Positions 1 through 6,661 of a DNA stretch of 22,498 bases are shown here, in pieces. The notes under the pieces were generated by a model, which saw only the letters and a program-made list of their open reading frames with translations, was not told the DNA's origin and made no database searches. The number at the start of each line of letters is the position of its first letter. Position 1 is the first letter of the stretch. This DNA is from Geobacter sp. Lineage in GTDB: Bacteria; Desulfobacterota; Desulfuromonadia; Geobacterales; Pseudopelobacteraceae. The stretch is from the NCBI GenBank assembly GCA_027346925.1, contig DAIERH010000012.1, positions 1 through 22,498 of the forward strand. Direction: 5' to 3'. Position numbers and translations under genes: made by a program.

Positions 1-1
1 T

Positions 2-280
2 GATTGCTGGGCGACCACGACAGCACCCCTGCCCGGAGCCAGCCCCACCAGCGGAACTGCGATCCTGGGAATAAATAGTGTTGCCAGCACCAGCAATGCG
101 GCTGCACTAAAAATTTCTTTTTCAGAATATTCCTCGCTCTCAACGCTTGGCGTCAAGAAAAGCAGTCCCCTGGATCCAAATTTTAAGGATCGACCCTTAC
201 AATACAATGACTGGGTGCTTGTGGCCGATCCGAATAATGATCACTCAAGGATTTATGATTCGTATCACGAACGTTGGTGA
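2..280 (+). CDS. C-terminal fragment of an unidentified protein, possibly pilin-related
   Basis: An open frame runs in from the left edge for 92 codons and stops with TGA; its start lies outside the window. The visible part is Ser/Thr/Ala/Asn-rich in its first half and ends with VLVADPNNDHSRIYDSYHER followed by a terminal Trp. I do not recognise the family. Two details hint at a pseudopilin or other type II secretion/type IV pilus component: the next two genes are pseudopilins, and all three products end in a short acidic/aromatic tail with Trp as the last residue (YHERW, YKEW, YNEW). Base composition is lower in GC than the genes from 823 onward, like its neighbour at 336. That it is coding is fairly likely because the frame is open to the edge and sits 55 nt upstream of a same-strand gene; the function is inference only. 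Confidence 0.55.
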   Translation, partial: DCWATTTAPLPGASPTSGTAILGINSVASTSNAAALKISFSEYSSLSTLGVKKSSPLDPNFKDRPLQYNDWVLVADPNNDHSRIYDSYHERW

Positions 281-335
281 AGATTCAAAATGGTAAAAAG
301 AATTTAAACTGTATGTTTATTATACAAAAGGTACT

Positions 336-821
336 ATGTTTAACCTGCTAAAGGTCCACAAGGGACTCTCGCTTATCGAATTGGTGGTGACAATTGCCAT
401 CCTGTCGATTCTTGCGGCCGTTGTAATGCCTTTAAGAGGCATGACCGCTCAACGGACAAAGGAAATTGAGCTGCGACGGAATCTGCGCATCATTCGTATT
501 GCTATCGATGATTTCAAAAAAACCCATGACAAGATGCCGGACGGGCCTCAGAAGACGGGAACCGGTTACCCCAAATCTCTGAAGCAGTTGGTTGAAGGCT
601 ATAATTTTGGTGATGCCGTTGGAGGCACTAAGAAATTTTTGCGACGAATCCCCAGCGATCCTTTCAATCCGTACCGAGGTGGTGAAGAAGAGAAGATGTG
701 GGGGCTGCGTTCCTACAGCGACAGTCCCGATTCGACTACCTGGGGCGGTGATGATGTGTACGACGTATACTCGCTCAGCGAAGGCACCGCGATTGACGGT
801 ACCAAGTACAAGGAGTGGTGA
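336..821 (+). CDS. Type II secretion-type pseudopilin (GspG/PulG-like)
   Basis: 161-residue prepilin-like protein. The N-terminus has a class III signal: a short basic leader ending K9-G10, then LSLIEL with Glu at +5 of the predicted mature chain, followed by a hydrophobic helix to about residue 33. Leu replaces the usual Phe/Met at +1. The C-terminal half is a soluble pseudopilin domain with a PSDPF motif near residue 110 and an acidic Trp/Gly/Asp-rich end (WGGDDVYDVYS...YKEW), compatible with the calcium-binding loop of GspG-type major pseudopilins. It would be cleaved by a prepilin peptidase and assembled into a periplasmic pseudopilus. AAAAGG at 326-331 is a close-set ribosome binding site. 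The gene is followed one base after its stop by the GTG of a second pseudopilin. In Geobacter sulfurreducens a type II pseudopilin (OxpG) is needed for secretion of a protein used in Fe(III) oxide reduction; equivalence here is unproven. GC is visibly lower than in the next gene. Confidence 0.85.
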   Translation: MFNLLKVHKGLSLIELVVTIAILSILAAVVMPLRGMTAQRTKEIELRRNLRIIRIAIDDFKKTHDKMPDGPQKTGTGYPKSLKQLVEGYNFGDAVGGTKKFLRRIPSDPFNPYRGGEEEKMWGLRSYSDSPDSTTWGGDDVYDVYSLSEGTAIDGTKYKEW

Positions 822-822
822 G

Positions 823-1293
823 GTGAATCAAAATTTCCCCCCGCCTCCCTGTGCCAAGGCCGGGAGGCTTGTGGCCAATCGCCGCGGCTTCACCCTGATC
901 GAGTTGATGATCGTGATCACGATTATCGGCATCCTGGCCGCCATTGCCGTGCCCAAGTACCAGTGGAGCGTGATCAAGGCCAAGGAGGCGGTGCTGAGTG
1001 AAGACCTGTACAACTTCCGTAACACCATCGACCAGTTTTACGCCGACCAGGGTAAATTCCCCGACACGCTGAACGAACTGGTGGACAAGGGGTATATGCG
1101 CGGCATTCCCAAAGACCCGTTCACCAAGGCCAACGACACCTGGGTAACGGTGGCGCCCCCGCCCGAGGTCGCCGCTCCCCCGGGGGCGACCGGTGCGGGC
1201 TCGGCCCCCACGGGCGGACCCGGCAATGTCTACGATGTCCATAGCGGATCAAATCTGGTGGGGACCAACGGTACCCCCTACAACGAGTGGTGA
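823..1293 (+). CDS. Second type II secretion-type pseudopilin (GspG/PulG-like)
   Basis: Prepilin with a textbook class III site: NRRG^FTLIELMIV, Glu at +5, followed by a hydrophobic helix. Two starts fit. GTG at 823 has AGGAG at 811-815 with 7-nt spacing and gives a 22-residue leader (156 aa in total). GTG at 871 has GGGAGG at 862-867 with only 3-nt spacing but gives a typical 6-residue basic leader (MANRRG). I list 823. An in-frame extension further upstream lies inside the preceding gene and is rejected. The core shares with its neighbour a ...P.DPF...W... block, a VYDV(Y/H)S block and a Y(K/N)EW terminus, but it carries an inserted Pro/Gly/Ala-rich segment of about 25 residues between Trp and VYDV. 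It lies one base after the upstream pseudopilin and 4 nt before ftsE, so it is probably cotranscribed with both. Confidence 0.87.
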   Translation: MNQNFPPPPCAKAGRLVANRRGFTLIELMIVITIIGILAAIAVPKYQWSVIKAKEAVLSEDLYNFRNTIDQFYADQGKFPDTLNELVDKGYMRGIPKDPFTKANDTWVTVAPPPEVAAPPGATGAGSAPTGGPGNVYDVHSGSNLVGTNGTPYNEW

Positions 1294-1297
1294 CGCA

Positions 1298-1987
1298 ATG
1301 ATCCAGTTGCACAACGTTTCGCTGGCGTATCAGAAGGACGCCACCGCCCTGAACGGTATCAACCTGCGCATCGAGAAGGGGGAGTTCGTCTTCCTGACCG
1401 GTCCTTCGGGGGCGGGCAAGACTACGCTCCTGCGGCTCCTGTACGGGGCACTGGCTCCCACCCGCGGCCAGGTTCTGATCGACGGTCAGAATGTCTCCCG
1501 CATGTCGCCGGCCCAGATTCCCTTGCTCAGACGCTCCATCGGGGTGGTGTTCCAGGATTTCAAGCTGCTCTCCACCCGCACGGTGTTCGAGAATGTCTCC
1601 ATAACCCTGGAGGTGCTCGGCTGGGGCAGGGCGGATATCGGCAAGAAAGTCATGCATACCCTCAAGCAAATGGGGATGGAGTCCAAGATCAACCTCACCC
1701 CGCAGCGCCTCTCGGGAGGGGAACAGCAACGCGTGGCCCTGGCCCGCGCCTTGGTGAACGATCCCAAGATCCTCCTGGCGGACGAACCGACCGGCAACCT
1801 GGACGACGCCAACAAGAACCAGATCCTGAACATCTTCAAGGAAGCCAATGTGCGCGGGACCACAGTGGTTGTGGCGACCCACGACCGGCGGCTGATTGAA
1901 CACGGCCATAAACGGCTGATTACCCTCAGCAAGGGAGAGATCGTTGAACAGATGGAAAAAGAAGCCGGCTCCGGCGAGTCAGCCTAA
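1298..1987 (+). CDS. ftsE: Cell-division ABC ATPase FtsE
   Basis: 229-residue ABC ATPase of the FtsE family, which binds FtsX at the inner membrane of the divisome and uses ATP to switch on septal peptidoglycan amidases through a periplasmic activator. Visible motifs: Walker A GPSGAGKTT at 35-43, Q-loop Gln86 in VVFQDFKLL, signature LSGGEQQR from residue 138, Walker B ILLADEP around 158-164 and the H-loop His195 in VATHD. Length matches the family (about 220 aa). The ATG is 4 nt after the pseudopilin stop with only a weak Shine-Dalgarno, suggesting translational coupling. The open frame extends upstream but would then overlap the pseudopilin out of frame, so 1298 is chosen. The C-terminus overlaps ftsX by 44 nt. 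The FtsX-like membrane partner next door separates it from LolD-type relatives. Confidence 0.96.
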   Translation: MIQLHNVSLAYQKDATALNGINLRIEKGEFVFLTGPSGAGKTTLLRLLYGALAPTRGQVLIDGQNVSRMSPAQIPLLRRSIGVVFQDFKLLSTRTVFENVSITLEVLGWGRADIGKKVMHTLKQMGMESKINLTPQRLSGGEQQRVALARALVNDPKILLADEPTGNLDDANKNQILNIFKEANVRGTTVVVATHDRRLIEHGHKRLITLSKGEIVEQMEKEAGSGESA

Positions 1988-2912
1988 CAAACGGCCCACC
2001 CTGGCGGGTGAGGGATTCGGCGGACGGTTGGGCTATTTTATCGGCCGCAGCCTTAGCAACATACGCCAGAACATCTTCGTCAACGTGGTAACCATCGGCA
2101 CCATCACCCTGGCGCTCCTGATAGTTTCGCTGTTCCTGCTGGTGTTCGTCAACCTGGAGAATGCCGCTGAAAACTGGAGCGAGCGGGTGCAGGTGACGGC
2201 CTACTTCGACCGCGAACTCTCCCCACAGGAACAGACGGCGTTGCGCGGCAGGATTGCCGCCATCCCCGGCGCGTCCCGGGTGAGCTATGTCTCCCGGGAC
2301 GAGGCCTTCAAACGGTTCAAAAGCCGCTTGCGCGGTCAGGAGACACTGCTGGAGGGGGTGCGCCCGGAGGTCCTGCCCACCTCGTTCGAGATCTCGATGA
2401 AACGGGCCAGCCGCGATACCCAGTCGGTTGAGGCGTTCGTGACGGCCCTGAAGCGGCTTCCGGGCATCGGCGAGGTGCAGTACGGAGAGGAATGGGTCCG
2501 GCGCTTCAATACGTTCCTCAATTTCATGCGCCTCCTGGGCGCCCTCCTGGGGTCATTCCTGGTGGTCGCCGTGGTCTTCATCGTGTCCAACACCATCAAG
2601 CTGACCATCTACGCCCGGCGAGACGAACTGGAGGTCATGGCCCTGGTGGGCGCCACGCGCTTTTTCATCAAGGCGCCGTTTCTGGTCGAGGGTATCATCC
2701 AGGGAGGTGCTGGGGCGCTCCTGGCCATGGGGCTTTTGTTGGCACTGTACGAGGGGTTCCTGCACAACACGGGCAACTTCCTGACCTTCAACCCGGCCAC
2801 GGCGGGGCTCTCGTTCCTGCCAATCGAGTATGTCTATGCCATTGTCCTGGCCGGCCTCGCGCTCGGTTTTGTGGGCAGCCTGACGTCGCTCAAGCGGTTT
2901 ATCAACGTCTAG
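1944..2912 (+). CDS. ftsX: Cell-division permease-like protein FtsX
   Basis: 322-residue integral membrane partner of FtsE. The layout is that of FtsX: a cytoplasmic basic N-terminus, TM1 at about 46-70, a periplasmic domain at about 71-192 (ENWSERVQVTAYF... opens it, as is common in FtsX), then TM2 at about 195-218, TM3 at about 245-270 and TM4 at about 296-316. The periplasmic loop is the docking site for an EnvC-type activator, which is the next gene. The start is a TTG at 1944 inside ftsE, with GGGAGAG at 1933-1939 at good spacing; a TTG at 2028 would give a shorter N-terminus closer to many homologues and cannot be excluded. The next gene starts at the base after its stop codon. Confidence 0.95.
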   Translation: MNRWKKKPAPASQPNKRPTLAGEGFGGRLGYFIGRSLSNIRQNIFVNVVTIGTITLALLIVSLFLLVFVNLENAAENWSERVQVTAYFDRELSPQEQTALRGRIAAIPGASRVSYVSRDEAFKRFKSRLRGQETLLEGVRPEVLPTSFEISMKRASRDTQSVEAFVTALKRLPGIGEVQYGEEWVRRFNTFLNFMRLLGALLGSFLVVAVVFIVSNTIKLTIYARRDELEVMALVGATRFFIKAPFLVEGIIQGGAGALLAMGLLLALYEGFLHNTGNFLTFNPATAGLSFLPIEYVYAIVLAGLALGFVGSLTSLKRFINV

Positions 2913-4097
2913 ATGAAACGGTGGCTGTCATACATAACGTTGTTTCTGGCCATTGCCCCGGCCGTCTGGAGCGCCAACCCCAAGGATGAATTGCGTGGCG
3001 TCAGGCAAGAGATAAAGGCCAAGAAGCAACTGATCACCAAGACCCGCAAGGTGGAGGCGGTCGTATCCACCGAACTGCAGGAGATCAACCGCAACCTGGC
3101 CCAGAAGGCGAGTGACCTGGGAAGGCTGGACCGGGACCTGGCCGACGTCGAGTCCGGCCTGGGACGCACAGCTAGGGAGATCGTCCGGGTCACGGACGAT
3201 GCCAACCGGAAGAAGCGCGATATCGAGCGGCGGCTGGCATCGTTGTATAAGGCCGGGGAACTGGGCGCACTGCGGATGTTCTTTTCGTCCGAGTCGTTTC
3301 CCCAGATGGCGGAAAACATCCGCTATATGCGTTCAATTCTTGAGAATGACAAAAAGATTTTCGCAGAGTATAATGAAAAAATTGAACAGTTGTGTCGACT
3401 CAAGGACGAGCTGGAGCGGGACGCGGCCAGGAAGGAACGCATCAAGCAGGGGATTGCCCTCAAGAAGCGTGAGATAGAAGAGGAGAAGGGCAAGAAGGCG
3501 GCCTACCTGACAAAGGTTCGCCAGGACCGCAAGGGTTACGAGGCGTCACTCAAGGAACTCCAGGTCAATGCCGCCCGCCTGCAAGCCATGATCGAGCGCC
3601 TGGACGCCCTGAGTCGCAGGAAACTCTCATCGCGGCATGAAAAACCGGGCAACAGGCTCAAACCCGCTCCCGAGCTGCCGCCGGTACCGGATCGGGGCTT
3701 TGCCTCCCAGAAGGGACGCATGTCGTTGCCGGTGCGGGGCGAGATCATCGAATCGTTCGGCAAGCACAAGCACCCCGAGTTCAATTCATACACATTCAGC
3801 AATGGGATGTCCATTTCGGCCAACATCGGTACGGAGATCCACTCCATCTATGATGGCAGCGTCATCTTTGCCGACTATTTGAAAGGGTACGGCAACATGG
3901 TCATTGTCGATCATGGCGGCGGCTACATAAGTCTCTATGCCCATGCCTCCCGGATTCTCAAGAGGGTCGGCTCCGAGGTGTCCCGCAATGAGGCGGTCGC
4001 CACGGTGGGTGACATGGATTCAGGCCGGGGGCCCATGCTCTATTTTGAAATAAGGCACCAGAAAAAGCCGGTGGATCCGGCGGGTTGGGTCAGATAA
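2913..4097 (+). CDS. envC: EnvC-like murein hydrolase activator, degenerate LytM/M23 domain
   Basis: 394 residues: a signal peptide at about 1-21 (hydrophobic FLAIAPAVWSA), a long charged coiled coil at about 25-235, a Pro-rich linker, and a C-terminal LytM/M23 domain at about 270-394. The zinc ligands of active M23 peptidases are lost. Where active enzymes have HxGxD this protein reads SNGMS (Ser296 and Ser300 at the His and Asp positions), and where they have HLHFE it reads MLYFE (Met375, Tyr377). Loss of catalysis with retention of the fold is the hallmark of EnvC, which is recruited by FtsX and relieves autoinhibition of AmiA/AmiB-type amidases. Position directly after ftsEX and coiled coil plus LytM architecture support that role. 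The ATG follows the ftsX stop with no gap, so translation is probably coupled. The symbol is given by analogy to E. coli. Confidence 0.9.
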   Translation: MKRWLSYITLFLAIAPAVWSANPKDELRGVRQEIKAKKQLITKTRKVEAVVSTELQEINRNLAQKASDLGRLDRDLADVESGLGRTAREIVRVTDDANRKKRDIERRLASLYKAGELGALRMFFSSESFPQMAENIRYMRSILENDKKIFAEYNEKIEQLCRLKDELERDAARKERIKQGIALKKREIEEEKGKKAAYLTKVRQDRKGYEASLKELQVNAARLQAMIERLDALSRRKLSSRHEKPGNRLKPAPELPPVPDRGFASQKGRMSLPVRGEIIESFGKHKHPEFNSYTFSNGMSISANIGTEIHSIYDGSVIFADYLKGYGNMVIVDHGGGYISLYAHASRILKRVGSEVSRNEAVATVGDMDSGRGPMLYFEIRHQKKPVDPAGWVR

Positions 4098-4131
4098 ATC
4101 GGAAAGGCAACTAACATACCGGAGGCAGAAG

Positions 4132-5496
4132 ATGTTTAGAAAAGGCAGCAGAAATAAACGGGTAATCGCTGGGTTCACGCTGGTCGTGGCCGCCCTGGTG
4201 ATCTTTATCGGCATCAGTTCGCAACGGCGTTGCGCCGCCGAAGGGAAGGGGAGCGACTATGAATCCATCGAACTCTTCACCGATGTCATGGCTATCGTCA
4301 AGAAAAGCTACGTGGAGGAGGTGGATACCAAAAAACTGATCTACGGCGCCATCAACGGCATGTTGGCGTCGCTTGATCCACATAGCTCCTTTATGCCGCC
4401 CGATACCTACAAGGAGATGAAGATCGATACCAGGGGCTCCTTCGGCGGTCTGGGCATTGAGATCACCATCAAGGACGGAATCCTTACGGTCATCTCACCC
4501 ATCGAGGATACACCGGCCTACAAGGCCGGCATCAAGGCTGGGGATCAAATTTTCAAGATTGATGACAAGTTCACCAAGGATCTCAACATCAACGATGCGG
4601 TCAAACGGATGCGGGGGCCGAAAGGCTCCACGGTGGTCCTGACCATCATGCGCGATACCTTTGAGAAGCCCAAGGAATTTACGCTGGTCCGCGATATCAT
4701 CCAGATCAAGAGCGTCCGCTCGCGGATGTTGGACAGTGGCTACGGTTATGTGCGCATCGCCCAGTTCCAGGAGAAGACCGACGAGGATCTGAGCAAGGCC
4801 TTGCATGCGCTCCAGGAGGAGAACAAAAAAACGCTTTCCGGCCTGATTCTCGACCTGCGCAACGATCCCGGCGGATTGCTGGATCAGGCGGTCAAGGTGG
4901 CCGATCACTTTGTCCAGGATGGCTTGATCGTCTACACCGAGGGGCGTGAAAAGGATTCCAAGATGCAGTTTTCGGCCAGGAAAGGGAACAAGGAGCCCAA
5001 CTATCCCATCGTGGTCCTGATCAACGGCGGCAGCGCCAGTGCATCGGAGATCGTTGCCGGTGCGTTACAGGACCACAAGCGCGCCGTGATCATGGGCACC
5101 CAGAGCTTCGGCAAGGGGTCGGTGCAGACCATCATCCCGCTTTCGGACGATTCCGGCCTTCGCCTGACCACGGCCCGCTACTACACGCCCAATGGACGCT
5201 CCATCCAGGCCAAGGGGATTACTCCCGATATCGTTGTGGAGCGGCTTGAATTGCCCAAGGAAGCGGATAAACGGGATACGCTCCATTTGCGGGAAAAGGA
5301 CCTGGAGAATCATTTCGAGAACGAGGACAAGGATAGCCACAAGGGTGCCGAGAAAGGCGTGGCGCCTGATGAGACAAAGGGCAAGCCTGTATCACTCAAA
5401 CCAGAAGATAATCTGAAAAATGACTACCAGGTAATGCGGGCGCTTGACCTGCTCAAGGGGTGGGATATCCTCAAGAAGATAGAGAGTGCCAAGTAG
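4132..5496 (+). CDS. ctpA: Carboxyl-terminal processing protease, S41 family (CtpA-type)
   Basis: 454-residue S41 peptidase. The N-terminus has a basic patch and a hydrophobic segment at about 11-29, a signal peptide or membrane anchor that places it in the periplasm. A PDZ domain at about 95-180 recognises C-termini. The catalytic set is visible: NGGSASASEI with Ser303, then SFGKGSVQ with Lys328 and Gln332, giving the 25-residue Ser-Lys spacing of CtpA/CtpB/Prc enzymes. The tail beyond about residue 380 is rich in Lys/Glu/Asp and poorly conserved in the family. GGAGG at 4121-4125 is 6 nt from the ATG. The gene follows envC by 34 nt and precedes yibQ. CtpA enzymes degrade envelope proteins including peptidoglycan hydrolases, which fits a wall-remodelling operon; the substrate here is unknown. 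Confidence 0.95.
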   Translation: MFRKGSRNKRVIAGFTLVVAALVIFIGISSQRRCAAEGKGSDYESIELFTDVMAIVKKSYVEEVDTKKLIYGAINGMLASLDPHSSFMPPDTYKEMKIDTRGSFGGLGIEITIKDGILTVISPIEDTPAYKAGIKAGDQIFKIDDKFTKDLNINDAVKRMRGPKGSTVVLTIMRDTFEKPKEFTLVRDIIQIKSVRSRMLDSGYGYVRIAQFQEKTDEDLSKALHALQEENKKTLSGLILDLRNDPGGLLDQAVKVADHFVQDGLIVYTEGREKDSKMQFSARKGNKEPNYPIVVLINGGSASASEIVAGALQDHKRAVIMGTQSFGKGSVQTIIPLSDDSGLRLTTARYYTPNGRSIQAKGITPDIVVERLELPKEADKRDTLHLREKDLENHFENEDKDSHKGAEKGVAPDETKGKPVSLKPEDNLKNDYQVMRALDLLKGWDILKKIESAK

Positions 5497-5522
5497 ATTT
5501 GAGCCCATGGAACTGTAGTAAC

Positions 5523-5560
5523 AGGCCCGTGCATGCCCACAAAGGGGAGTGCACGGGCCT
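5523..5560 (+). terminator. Hairpin after ctpA, probable terminator or attenuator
   Basis: Perfect 11-bp inverted repeat: AGGCCCGTGCA at 5523-5533 and TGCACGGGCCT at 5550-5560, with a 16-nt loop. The stretch after it (aatcttgact) is only weakly T-rich, so this may reduce rather than end transcription into the yibQ-like gene 45 nt downstream. Confidence 0.6.
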
Positions 5561-5604
5561 AATCTTGACTACCATGAAAAAAACGGCCCGGAAACAGAGG
5601 CAGC

Positions 5605-6588
5605 GTGAACAGAACCAGGCATAAGCGTTATAAACAACAGCAGGGTGGCGGTGGTCGTTTCGCCACCCTGGCGATCCTCGCCGTCATTGTCCTCGCTGTT
5701 TGCGGTTATCTCTTCCTGAAGCCCCATCATGGGACGGTTCGGCCCGTGCCGCCGACCGTCCCGCCGCCGGTCGCATCAAGAACGCCCTTGTCTCCTGAAA
5801 CACCTGTGCCGCCCCCGCAGCCCCCGGCGGCGGAAACAGTCCCCAAGATGGGCGCCACGCCACATCCCGTCGTGACACCGCCGGTGACGGGAGAGGCACG
5901 CCGGCCCGACTACGCGGGGGAAGGCAAGGGACGGCTGGCCGTTATCATCGACGATATGGGCAGCAGTGTTGGCGAAGCCCGTTCGTTGGCCGATATCGGC
6001 GTCCCCCTCACGTTTTCGATCATCCCCGGCCTGGCCAGGTATCGCGAGGTGGCCTCCTTTGCCGCCTCCGCCGGTATCGAGACTATGATCCACATCCCGA
6101 TGCAGCCCAAGGAGTGGCCGCAACGCCGTCTGGAGGCGAACGGGCTGCTGCTGTCCATGGACGATGCCGCTGTCAGGGATCGCCTGGAGGGATTCATGCG
6201 GGATATGCCCAGTGCGGTCGGGGCCAACAATCACATGGGATCGGAATACACCGAGCACGGGGACAAGATGCGGGTAGTGCTGGGGGTGCTCAAGTCCAGG
6301 GGGCTGTTTTTCATCGACAGCATGACCTCGCCCCGGACAACCGGGCTGCGGCTGGCGCGTGAGATGGGGGTAAGGTCGGAACGGAGGAACGTTTTTCTGG
6401 ATAACGAACAGAACGAAGCCTATATCCAGGGGCAACTCAATCAAGCGGTTCAAACGGCGCGTAAGGCGGGAACAGCCATCGCCATCTGTCACCCCCATCC
6501 GGCAACCATCAAAGCCTTGGCCTCACTCCTGCCGGGCTTGGAACAACAGGGCATCACCCTCGTGCCGGCTTCACGACTCGTCAGGTAG
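5605..6588 (+). CDS. YibQ-like divergent polysaccharide deacetylase
   Basis: 327 residues from a GTG start with AGAGG at 5596-5600. A very basic N-terminus is followed by one TM helix at about 19-37, then a Pro-rich linker (about 44-95) and a periplasmic domain at about 108-327 of the divergent polysaccharide deacetylase family (YibQ, DUF610). Recognisable blocks are AVIIDDMG at about 112-119, HIPMQP at 163-168, NNHMGS at 208-213, FFIDS near 235-239 and a HPHP motif near 296-299. The fold is NodB-like but the metal site is divergent and the substrate is not established. In E. coli yibQ lies next to envC; here ctpA lies between the two, still on the same strand, supporting a role in cell-wall metabolism. 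A 16-codon ORF (5574-5624) overlaps the start in another frame. Confidence 0.88.
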   Translation: MNRTRHKRYKQQQGGGGRFATLAILAVIVLAVCGYLFLKPHHGTVRPVPPTVPPPVASRTPLSPETPVPPPQPPAAETVPKMGATPHPVVTPPVTGEARRPDYAGEGKGRLAVIIDDMGSSVGEARSLADIGVPLTFSIIPGLARYREVASFAASAGIETMIHIPMQPKEWPQRRLEANGLLLSMDDAAVRDRLEGFMRDMPSAVGANNHMGSEYTEHGDKMRVVLGVLKSRGLFFIDSMTSPRTTGLRLAREMGVRSERRNVFLDNEQNEAYIQGQLNQAVQTARKAGTAIAICHPHPATIKALASLLPGLEQQGITLVPASRLVR

Positions 6589-6610
6589 TATCAACTTACA
6601 TAGAGTACAA

Positions 6611-6637
6611 AAAAAAGCCCGCAAATGCGGGCTTTTT
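6611..6637. terminator. Bidirectional rho-independent terminator
   Basis: A-tract, GCCCGC stem, short loop, GCGGGC stem and T-tract: the whole element is almost a perfect inverted repeat (6611-6637), so it has a U-run in either direction. It lies between the + strand yibQ-like gene (ends 6588) and the minus-strand ParA-like gene (ends 6662) and can serve both. Confidence 0.92.
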
Positions 6638-6661
6638 GGTCTTCATGCACGGCATCGCCCT

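Noticed and set aside
592..822. Upstream extension of the second pseudopilin
   Set aside because: It overlaps the first pseudopilin out of frame and would bury the prepilin leader 95 or more residues inside the protein.
1933..1987. Frameshift between ftsE and ftsX
   Set aside because: Both frames are complete with normal termini; the 44-nt overlap with a TTG start and a good Shine-Dalgarno is an ordinary overlapping gene pair.
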